Origin: Pilimelia columellifera
GTDB lineage: Bacteria; Actinomycetota; Actinomycetes; Mycobacteriales; Micromonosporaceae
Assembly (NCBI RefSeq): GCF_039532605.1
Contig: NZ_BAAARY010000021.1
Span: 1-38,158 of the forward strand
Length of the DNA: 38,158 nucleotides
Direction of reading: 5' to 3'
Below the pieces are notes generated by a model. It searched no databases, had not been told where the DNA came from, and saw only the letters and a list, made by a program, of their open reading frames with translations. Of this stretch, positions 16,855 to 23,076 are shown piece after piece (positions within the stretch are counted from its first letter, which is position 1; the number at the start of each line of letters is the position of its first letter). A program made the translations under genes and the position numbers.

Positions 16855-18123
16855 TCAGGGAAGCGGGAAGTGGCCCAGGCGGGCGTGGCGTTCGCCGGCG
16901 AGGGTTTCGGTGTCGGAGCCGATGAACAGCCCGGCGCTGGATGCCACCAGCGCCTGGGTGCCCACGCCCCGGGACTTGCCAGGGTTCCACGGCAGCACCA
17001 GCCCGTTGACCGGGTTGAGTGCGGCCACTCCCGACCGGGCGACCGCGCCGGGGCCGGCGGTCTCCTTGCCGTACGCGTTGTTCATCCACCGCTGGTGCCC
17101 ACCGACGTAGACCGCGGGGCCGGTGACGCTGACCGAGTAGAGCGAGTCGCCGCCGGTGCGGTTCACCCACACCGGACGGTGCAGCCCTACGCCGGCGAGG
17201 TCGAAGCGCATCGCCGCGTCGCACGGGAGCGTCGGTCCGGTGGCGCGTCCGGTGGCGACGACGACGAAGTAATCGCCGGCGGGTGAGAAGTCCACCCCTC
17301 GCAGATAGGTGTCGAAACCGGCCATACAGCCGGCGTTGAAGGTATCGGTGTGCCAGTTGAGGACCACGGCGCCCGGACCGGAGATGTGGAGCACGGCGAG
17401 CTGGTTGCGTGGCACGCCTCCGGCGCTGCGGATCGCCCCGATGACGACCAGGCGCCGGCCGTCGGCGGTGACCGCGAAGTCCTCGACCCTGGCGCGCCGC
17501 ATGCCGGGCGCGGCGAGCCGGGCGTCGAAGCCGGTGTCGAGCGCGCCGGTGACGGCGTTGACCCTTGCCAGCGCGACCCGCGGCACCCCGTTGATCGCCG
17601 TGAAGGTGCCGCCGATGTACAGCGAGCCGTGGACCACGGCCAGGGCGCGCACGTCGCCCCAGTTGATCCTGGCGTTGAACCCGGGGGTCCGGGACCCGTC
17701 GACCAATGAGATCCGGGCGACGCCCCGCTGCGCCGCCCCGTTGACCTTGAGGAACCAGCCACCGACGTAGACGGTGTTGTCCGGCCCGGCGGTCAGCGTG
17801 TAGACCGGCCGGTCGACCGTCGGCGCCCAGGGCAGGATCCGGCCGTCGCGGAGCCCGTAGGCGAACAGGTAACGCCGTGGGACGCGGTTGGCGCCGGCGC
17901 TGTCGGTGACCGTGGTGAAGTCCCCGCCGACGACGACGGTCTCGCCCACGACGGCGATCGCCCACACGGTGCCGTCGAGCACGTGCGGTGTCCAGTCCAC
18001 CGGGTTGGTCGACACCATCGTCGGGTGGGCGGGGCCAGCCTGCGCCCCGGACGCGACCGGCAGGGTCGCCAGGGGCGCGCCGAGCAGCGCTACCGCGAGG
18101 GCGGTGCCGATCCGTCGGCGCAT
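16855..18123 (-). CDS. Secreted beta-propeller-like protein
   Basis: A 422-aa exported protein. A clear signal peptide (MRRRIGTALAVALL followed by APLATLPVASGAQA, cleavage after about residue 29) precedes a repetitive all-beta region. Recurring strand motifs include VVVGGDFTTV, VYVGGWFLKVNG, LYIGGTFTAING and VYVGGHQRW, each followed by a segment on values or a location, such as RVNAVTGALDTGF. This is the pattern of delta-60-type/DUF5122-like propeller repeats, probably 6-7 blades. No catalytic residues or cell-wall anchor are visible, so it is likely a soluble binding or structural protein outside the cell. GAGGAGG 6 nt upstream fixes ATG 18123. The family assignment is by repeat pattern, so moderately sure. 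Confidence 0.8.
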   Translation of the reverse strand: MRRRIGTALAVALLGAPLATLPVASGAQAGPAHPTMVSTNPVDWTPHVLDGTVWAIAVVGETVVVGGDFTTVTDSAGANRVPRRYLFAYGLRDGRILPWAPTVDRPVYTLTAGPDNTVYVGGWFLKVNGAAQRGVARISLVDGSRTPGFNARINWGDVRALAVVHGSLYIGGTFTAINGVPRVALARVNAVTGALDTGFDARLAAPGMRRARVEDFAVTADGRRLVVIGAIRSAGGVPRNQLAVLHISGPGAVVLNWHTDTFNAGCMAGFDTYLRGVDFSPAGDYFVVVATGRATGPTLPCDAAMRFDLAGVGLHRPVWVNRTGGDSLYSVSVTGPAVYVGGHQRWMNNAYGKETAGPGAVARSGVAALNPVNGLVLPWNPGKSRGVGTQALVASSAGLFIGSDTETLAGERHARLGHFPLP

Positions 18124-18204
18124 GCGTCGCCTCCTCGTTTCGCATCAACCTGTCGTTGACGTGTAACGATCACGGACGCGGTCAGGATGCGAACGCTCCT
18201 CTGA

Positions 18205-18630
18205 TCAGGGCTGTTTCGGTAGTTCCGGCGATGCCTGCGGCTCGTCGGTGTTAACGAGGAAGTTGGCCGCCCGCTCCAGGTACTCCCACAACGTCGCGGA
18301 TAGCTCCGCCGGCAGGTCGATCACGTCGACGGCCCGCCGCATGTGCCGCAGCCAGGCGTCGCGCTCGGCCAGCCCGACCTGGAACGGCGCGTGTCTGATC
18401 CGCAGCCGGGGGTGTCCACGCTGCGCCGAGTAGGTGTTGGGGCCGCCCCAGTACTGCATGAGAAACAGGGTCAGCCGGTCGGCGGCGGGCCCCAGTTCGT
18501 CCTCCGGGTACATCGGCCGCAGCAGCGGGTCGTGGGCGACGCCGGCGTAGAACTCGCCGACGAGCCTGCGGAAGGTGGGCTCGCCGCCCATCGCGTCGAA
18601 GAAGGTGATCTGGCCGGGGTGTTCGGTCAC
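18205..18630 (-). CDS. glbO: Group II truncated haemoglobin (GlbO)
   Basis: A 141-aa 2-on-2 globin. TFFDAMGG at 9-16 starts the fold, FYAGVAHDPLLRPMYPED at 27-44 is the typical B/C/E region, and FLMQYWGG at 56-63 has the Tyr-Trp pair. RGHPRLRIRHAPFQVG at 71-86 carries the proximal haem ligand His80, and Trp93 is the conserved G8 tryptophan of group II. Mycobacterial GlbO binds O2 tightly and is associated with membrane and oxidative/nitrosative stress, but its reaction is not settled. The start is a GTG at 18630 with only weak GGA upstream. The order globin-HNH-DUF5130-pepN is also seen in mycobacteria, here split by the MFS and MscS genes. Confidence 0.93.
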   Translation of the reverse strand: MTEHPGQITFFDAMGGEPTFRRLVGEFYAGVAHDPLLRPMYPEDELGPAADRLTLFLMQYWGGPNTYSAQRGHPRLRIRHAPFQVGLAERDAWLRHMRRAVDVIDLPAELSATLWEYLERAANFLVNTDEPQASPELPKQP

Positions 18631-18708
18631 CGTTCGTTCCTTACCGAATTCCTGCGGGCCGGGCGCCGGCTCGCTACGGGCTGGGCGCCGCCCGCGCCGC
18701 CGGAAGGT

Positions 18709-20031
18709 TCAGGCGGCGACGGCTCGCGGGCGCCGGCCCGCCGGCTCGGCGGGCGCGTGTCCAGTCTCGCGCACGACTGAGACGCTCGCGGTGGCGCGTC
18801 GGAACTGCGCCCGCGTCGGCCAGGTGGCGGCGATGATCAGCATCAGTCCGACGCCGCCGAGGCTCCAGAGTCCGACGACCTTGGGGAGTGGGTAAAGGTC
18901 CGCCAGCACCCCGGTGACCAGCACCCCGACCCCCTGGAAGACCTGGAGGCCGGTCTGCATGACCCCGAAGGCCCGGGCCCGGTAACCGTCCGGCAGGGCC
19001 TGGACGAACAGCCCGTTGGCGGTAGGCAGCAGGCCCGCGGTGGCGAACCCGCTGAGCGCCGACAACACCAGCACCCAGCCGACTGACGGGGTGGCCAGGG
19101 CCGGGGTCAGGCTCGCCGCTGCGAGCACGCCGAAGACAGGCACCAGCCGTTCACGGACCGACGGCCGCACCGCCCGGGCGACGGTGAGGCTGCCGAGGAT
19201 GAAGCCGGCCGGCGCCGCCACCATGATGAGCCCCTGGTTGATGCCGCGGGAAGCGTCACCGTCGGCGATCTCGGCGGCCCAGGCGGCGGCCAGCCCTTCG
19301 GGCACGATGGAGAACATCGCGGTGGCAAACACCAGCAGGGCGATCGCCCGGAGCACCGGCGTGCCGAACACCAGCCGGAAGCCCTCGCCGGTCTCCCGCA
19401 GCAGGTGGCGGCGGACGGTCCGGTCGTGCGCTGGCCGGCGGCGGACGCCGCGCCAGATGAGCAGCGCCGACAGTCCGAAGGTGGCCGCGTCGACGGCGAT
19501 GGCCGCCCGGGGCGCGAACGGGGCCAGCGCCCCGCCGGCCAGGTATCCGCAGAGCTGGGCGACCTGGCTGCTGGTGCTGTTGAGTGCGATGCCGACGACG
19601 AGTTTCTGGCGGTCCAGGATCATTGGCAGCAGGGCGGACCGGGCGGCTTGCGCCGGTGGGTTCGCCAGGCTGGTGAGGAAGAGCATGACGAGCATGGCTT
19701 CGACCGGCACGCCGGGCAGCGCCACGACGCCGATGGTGACCATCCGCAACAGATCACAGACGATCATGACTTTCCGGTACGGAAAGCGGTCCGCCAGCGC
19801 CGAGAGCACTGGGCCGCCGACCAGCCAGGGCAGGTAGCTCAGGGCGAAAGTGGCCGCCGACAGCGCGGCTGAGTTGGTGCGCTCGTAGACCAGGGCGCTG
19901 ACGGCGGCTTTGGCGAGGTAGTCGCCGGCCCAGGAGAGCGCGTTGGCGGTGAACAGCGCCCGGTACTCGCCGACGGCGAAGACATCGCGGAAGGTGGCCG
20001 TACGGTCGACCTCCGCTTCGTCGCCAGCCAC
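18709..20031 (-). CDS. MFS transporter (drug-efflux/enterobactin-exporter-like)
   Basis: A 440-aa major facilitator superfamily protein with about 12 hydrophobic segments in two sixes, e.g. ALFTANALSWAGDYLAKAAV, TFALSYLPWLVGGPVLSALA, RMVTIGVVALPGV, AIALLVFATAMFSIVPEGLA, WVLVLSALSGFATAGLLPTA. The motif-A-like loop ALADRFPYRKVMIV follows TM2. The substrate cannot be read from sequence. GTG 20031 is chosen because GGGAGG lies 7 nt upstream. The open frame continues 34 codons upstream, but that extension translates the tandem repeat at 20079-20140, so it is most likely regulatory DNA. The C-terminus is short and basic. It sits between glbO and mscS on the same strand; a hairpin separates it from mscS, so it probably has its own promoter. 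Confidence 0.9.
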   Translation of the reverse strand: MAGDEAEVDRTATFRDVFAVGEYRALFTANALSWAGDYLAKAAVSALVYERTNSAALSAATFALSYLPWLVGGPVLSALADRFPYRKVMIVCDLLRMVTIGVVALPGVPVEAMLVMLFLTSLANPPAQAARSALLPMILDRQKLVVGIALNSTSSQVAQLCGYLAGGALAPFAPRAAIAVDAATFGLSALLIWRGVRRRPAHDRTVRRHLLRETGEGFRLVFGTPVLRAIALLVFATAMFSIVPEGLAAAWAAEIADGDASRGINQGLIMVAAPAGFILGSLTVARAVRPSVRERLVPVFGVLAAASLTPALATPSVGWVLVLSALSGFATAGLLPTANGLFVQALPDGYRARAFGVMQTGLQVFQGVGVLVTGVLADLYPLPKVVGLWSLGGVGLMLIIAATWPTRAQFRRATASVSVVRETGHAPAEPAGRRPRAVAA

Positions 20032-20078
20032 CGCGGTCCTCCCAGAGCGCTGCCGGGTGGAGGGCGGACCAGCGTCCG

Positions 20079-20140
20079 AATATCGGTCAACCTCAATATC
20101 GGTCCACCTGATATCGCTCCACCTGAATCTCAAACTTCTG
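20079..20140 (-). repeat. Tandem 15-16-bp repeats upstream of the MFS gene
   Basis: Plus-strand units: AATATCGGTCAACCTC (20079-20094), AATATCGGTCCACCTG (20095-20110), ATATCGCTCCACCTG (20111-20125), and a degenerate AATCTCAAACTTCTG (20126-20140). Helically phased at about 1.5 turns, 48 nt before the chosen start. It looks like an array of binding half-sites for a regulator of the transporter. No repressor gene is adjacent. Confidence 0.65.
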
Positions 20141-20162
20141 AGAATTCTGCCCGATCGGACGA

Positions 20163-20182
20163 CCCTTCGCTAGAGCGAAGGG
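20163..20182 (-). terminator. Hairpin between mscS and the MFS gene
   Basis: CCCTTCGC, TAGA, GCGAAGGG: a perfect 8-bp stem with a 4-nt loop, 48 nt beyond the mscS stop. There is no T tract, as is usual in high-GC actinobacteria. It probably ends mscS transcription. Confidence 0.6.
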
Positions 20183-20230
20183 ACGGTAGCTATCAGTCAC
20201 TCGTCAATATCTTGACGTCGATCGTCGCGA

Positions 20231-21217
20231 TCAGGTAGCCCCACCTTGTCCCGTTTCAGAGGTTGATGTCCTGCCCTCCCGGCGGCCAGAAGGTCCGGAA
20301 AGTCCGGCCGAATCCAAAGTGTCCACCAGGCGGCGGCGAAGCTCGCGCACCACTCGCGGATGCGCGTCAACGGTCGTCTTGGCAGTGGCACGCATCACAG
20401 CGCCGTCCACGGTGACGGCCTCGACCCCGACGATCTGGGGCGGTTCGATGAAGTCCTCGATGAACTCCGGATCCTTGGCCAACCGGTCGGCGGCCTCGGT
20501 GAGCACCCGGGTCGCGGTATCGACGCTGGCGTACCCGATCGGGATGTCCACCACCGCCATCGCCCAGCCCTGGCTCTTGTTGCCGACCCGGGTGATCTCG
20601 CCGTTGCGGATGTGCCAGAGCACCCCCTGGGCGTCCCGCACCGTCGTCACCCGCCAGGCGATCGCCTCAACGACGCCGGTGGCGGGGCCCACGTCAACAG
20701 TGTCGCCGACGCCGTACTGATCCTCCAGCAGGATGCAGACCCCCGCGATGAGGTCGCGCACCAGCGTCTGTGCCCCGAAACCGAGCGCGACGCCGATGAT
20801 GCCGGCGCTGGTCAGCAGCGGCGCCAGGTCCAGTCCGAAGATCTTGAGCGACCACAGCAGCACCGTCACGTAGATGACGACCGTGGCGACGCTGCGCAGC
20901 GCCGTCCCGACCGCCTCCGCCCGTTGTCGGCGGCGCTCAGGCTGTAATGCCTCCTCCTCCGGCGTGCGCGGCGTCCGTTCCCGCAGCGGCCGGAGGACCG
21001 CTGGCCGCCTTCCCTCGGCGGTCCGGGCGATGAGTCGCGTGATGGAGCGGTGCACCAGCCAGCGGGTGATCCCGCCCAGGATCAACAGCAGCATGACGTA
21101 CAGCGGCTTGCTCACCACCCAGTGGACCGTCTCGGCGGCCAACGCCTCGCCGGTCCACTCGTATACCTGGGCGCAGACCGGATTCTTCAGGCAGGCTGGC
21201 TCGCGTTCTGGGCTCAT
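20231..21217 (-). CDS. MscS-family small-conductance mechanosensitive channel
   Basis: A 328-aa membrane channel that opens under membrane tension and relieves osmotic shock. TM1 is at about 35-58 (PLYVMLLLILGGITRWLV), then a charged cytoplasmic loop rich in Arg/Glu, TM2 at about 110-130 (SVATVVIYVTVLLWSLKIFG) and the pore helix TM3 at about 132-168 (LLTSAGIIGVALGFGAQTLVRDLIAGVCIL), with the family's Gly/Ala packing and GFGAQ..VRD. The beta domain follows: GDTVDVGPATGVVEAIAWRVTTVRD. It ends in a short Ser/Gly/Arg tail. The start is ATG 21217 or the GTG just before it; no strong Shine-Dalgarno is present. It is divergent from the HNH gene. Three-TM size matches the YggB/MscS subgroup. Confidence 0.92.
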   Translation of the reverse strand: MSPEREPACLKNPVCAQVYEWTGEALAAETVHWVVSKPLYVMLLLILGGITRWLVHRSITRLIARTAEGRRPAVLRPLRERTPRTPEEEALQPERRRQRAEAVGTALRSVATVVIYVTVLLWSLKIFGLDLAPLLTSAGIIGVALGFGAQTLVRDLIAGVCILLEDQYGVGDTVDVGPATGVVEAIAWRVTTVRDAQGVLWHIRNGEITRVGNKSQGWAMAVVDIPIGYASVDTATRVLTEAADRLAKDPEFIEDFIEPPQIVGVEAVTVDGAVMRATAKTTVDAHPRVVRELRRRLVDTLDSAGLSGPSGRREGRTSTSETGQGGAT

Positions 21218-21357
21218 CACCGGTCAATTCGTACCGCATCGACGTCGGTCACCGTCCACCGCCCGTCGGCCGACCGGTGACCGCGGCGTGTCCTGGTCGT
21301 TGCGGCTCGGCGGCGGTTTGGCGACGGCCGCCCCGAGCCGCCCGGTTGGGGGGTGCG

Positions 21358-21386
21358 TTGACGGGATCTATCAGGGACTATGTAGG
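21358..21386 (+). promoter_or_regulatory. Candidate promoter of the HNH gene
   Basis: TTGACG at 21358-21363, with an AT-rich ACTATGTAGG hexamer region 15-17 nt downstream (about 21377-21386), about 30 nt before the start codon. It is the best -35/-10-like pair in this divergent gap. Confidence 0.4.
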
Positions 21387-21415
21387 AACGTCCCAGGCTC
21401 TCAGGAGGTCAGCGG

Positions 21416-22045
21416 ATGGCAAGCAAAGCCCTGCCGCGAGGCCGTTCGCGTATGTCGGCCCGCAAGCTCGACGCGCCGCCGGCCGCCCCGACGCCGCCGC
21501 TCGGCGCGGGGCGGGCCTGCGCGGTGCTCGTGCTCAACGCCAGCTACGAGCCGATGGGCGTGGTCTCGGTGCGCCGGGCGGTCATCCTCCTGCTCACCGC
21601 CAAGGCAAGCTGCGTGGCGGACGGCGACGGTCTGCTGCACTCGGCCCGCCACGAGTTACCGGTGCCGTCGGTCGTGCGGCTCAACCGCTATGTCCGAGTG
21701 CCCTACCGCCCGCAGGTGACTTTGACCCGGCGGGCGGTTTTCGCGCGTGACGGCGGCCGGTGCGCTTACTGCCGGGGTCCGGCCGAGACCATCGACCATG
21801 TCCATCCCCGTAGCCGGGGCGGGCGGCATGTGTGGGAGAACGTCGTGGCGGCATGCGCCCGGTGCAACCACGCCAAGGGCAGTCGGACCCTGGCTGAGCT
21901 TGGCTGGACGCCGCATGTGGTTCCGGCGGCGCCCCGTGGGGTCGCGTGGCGGGTGCTGGGTCATCGCGCCTCTGATCCCCGCTGGGCCGATTGGGTGGAA
22001 ACGTCCCAGACGGCCCACGCCGGAGTCGACGAGCGGGCGGCCTGA
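21416..22045 (+). CDS. HNH endonuclease-fold protein
   Basis: A 209-aa protein. Residues 35-100 are a small alpha/beta part (VLVLNASYEPMGVVSVRRAVILLLTAKA) found before the nuclease domain in this family. Residues 115-160 are the HNH fold: FARDGGRCAYCRGPAETIDHVHPRSRGG with the zinc pair C..C, the catalytic His in DHVHPRSRGG, then WENVVAACARCNHAKGSRT with Asn and the second Cys pair. Zinc-stabilised HNH proteins cut or nick DNA, but this chromosomal actinobacterial family is not tied to a known mobile element or restriction system. AGGAGGT 7 nt upstream sets ATG 21416. A homologue neighbours pepN and glbO in mycobacteria, so it is a core gene, not cargo. Confidence 0.9.
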   Translation: MASKALPRGRSRMSARKLDAPPAAPTPPLGAGRACAVLVLNASYEPMGVVSVRRAVILLLTAKASCVADGDGLLHSARHELPVPSVVRLNRYVRVPYRPQVTLTRRAVFARDGGRCAYCRGPAETIDHVHPRSRGGRHVWENVVAACARCNHAKGSRTLAELGWTPHVVPAAPRGVAWRVLGHRASDPRWADWVETSQTAHAGVDERAA

Positions 22046-22252
22046 CTCTCGACGGCAAGTCGGATCCACACCCGCCGCCACCGCGGAGCGCCCGCTCCGC
22101 TAACGTGAATCGCGACCGTGGCCGTCGGGCGCCGGGTTACGGCGGATGGTCCCGCCCGCGCTGCGTCGCCGTACCGCCGTGGGCCGACTGTCCACCGCCG
22201 GCGATCGCGCACGGTCCCTCGCCGGTGGCCCGCAGATCCGATGGGACGTTCA

Positions 22253-22534
22253 GTGGCAGTTTCTGAGACGGTGCTCCTCTACGTCGTCATCCCGGCGCTC
22301 ATCCTGTTGGCGGTGGGCGGCCTCGCGTACGCCTCGTCCAGCGACGGCGCCAGGCGGTACCGGCCGGGCCGGCCGTACGAGGTGGAGCCGGTGTGGTTCC
22401 TGGCCGCCCAGCGCGCTGGCGGCACGCCGGCGATCGAGAACGACCCGGCGGCGGCCCGGAGGCCGGCGGCGATCGGGAACGCGTCGGCAGCGAGGCCGGC
22501 GACCGCGACGGGAGGCGCAAGTGACCGCTGGTAA
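22253..22534 (+). CDS. Small single-pass membrane protein
   Basis: A protein of about 93 aa. One membrane helix at residues 6-27 (TVLLYVVIPALILLAVGGLAYA) is followed by a basic patch (SSDGARRYRPGRPYEVEPVWFLAAQ) and an Ala/Arg-rich low-complexity tail, so the C-terminus is probably cytoplasmic. The GTG start at 22253 has GGGACG upstream; an in-frame ATG at 22241 is an alternative. Its 3' end overlaps the DUF5130 gene by 14 nt, indicating one operon and perhaps a joint role at the membrane. I know no function. Small proteins of this layout accompany DUF5130 genes in related genera, as far as I recall. Confidence 0.72.
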   Translation: MAVSETVLLYVVIPALILLAVGGLAYASSSDGARRYRPGRPYEVEPVWFLAAQRAGGTPAIENDPAAARRPAAIGNASAARPATATGGASDRW

Positions 22535-22925
22535 CGCGACCCAGGAGGCCCCGCTGGCCGACGGCGTCCACGGGCCGTTCAACACCCGTCAGCTGCTTCG
22601 CCTTGACCAGGCGCTACGGATCGCCGACAGCAGCACCGGCCTCACCTTCTCCGTCTACGTCGGCGAGCTGGCCGAGCCCAGCCGGGAGTCCGCCGAGTCG
22701 CTGCACCGGCAGCTTGCGGCGCCAGCCGAGTCGGTGCTCATCGCCGTGTCGCCGCAGCAGCGGCTGTTGGAGATCGTCACCGGTGGGCAGGCCCGTAAAC
22801 GGATCAGCGACCGGGACGCGAAGCTTGCCGCCCTGTCGATGGTGGCGGCGTTCGGCGGCGGTGACCTCACCGGCGGCATTGTCATCGGCCTGGACCAGAT
22901 GGCCAGCCACGCCGGCCGATCCTGA
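22521..22925 (+). CDS. DUF5130 / TPM-like domain protein
   Basis: A 134-aa soluble protein with FNTRQLLRLDQALRIADSSTGLTFSVYVGELAEPSRESAESLHRQL, then the core VLIAVSPQQRLLEIVTGGQARKRISDRDAKLAALSMVAAFGGGDLTGGIVIGLDQM. The layout (an alpha-beta sandwich with the phrase FSVYVGEL and later LEIVTG) resembles TPM/DUF5130 proteins of actinobacteria. No signal peptide is seen, but the upstream membrane protein may tether it. The GTG at 22521 has GGGAGG 6 nt upstream and overlaps the previous gene by 14 nt. A mycobacterial counterpart also lies next to pepN and the HNH gene. Biochemical function is unknown. Confidence 0.8.
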   Translation: MTAGNATQEAPLADGVHGPFNTRQLLRLDQALRIADSSTGLTFSVYVGELAEPSRESAESLHRQLAAPAESVLIAVSPQQRLLEIVTGGQARKRISDRDAKLAALSMVAAFGGGDLTGGIVIGLDQMASHAGRS

Positions 22926-22944
22926 GCCAGGCCTCCGGTCGACC

Positions 22945-23016
22945 AGCTCGGCCTACGGACAGCTCGGCCTACGGACAGCTCGGCCTACGGACAGCTCGGC
23001 CTACGGACAGCTCGGC
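22945..23016. repeat. 16-bp tandem repeat, 4.5 copies
   Basis: CAGCTCGGCCTACGGA repeated exactly at 22945, 22961, 22977 and 22993, then a half copy to 23016. It lies between convergent genes, directly before the shared terminator. Perfect identity of the copies implies recent slippage. No coding role is evident. Confidence 0.92.
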
Positions 23017-23058
23017 GCAGGCAGGGGCGGACCCAACCGGGCCCGCCCCTGCCTGCGT
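23017..23058. terminator. Bidirectional terminator between the DUF5130 gene and pepN
   Basis: CGCAGGCAGGGGCGG (23017-23031), 12-nt loop, CCGCCCCTGCCTGCG (23044-23058): a perfect 15-bp GC-rich stem midway between convergent genes, 18 nt from the pepN stop. It serves both directions. Confidence 0.85.
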
Positions 23059-23076
23059 TACCCGCGGGGGACCGTC

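Noticed and set aside
20032..20133. N-terminal extension of the MFS protein
   Set aside because: It would translate the tandem repeats. GTG 20031 with GGGAGG fits better.
21416..22045. HNH gene as part of a restriction or homing system
   Set aside because: There is no methyltransferase or intron/intein context, and the same gene accompanies pepN and glbO in other actinobacteria. It is a core gene.
22945..23016. CRISPR-like array
   Set aside because: The 16-bp units are directly abutting with no spacers, and no cas gene is present. Plain tandem repeat.
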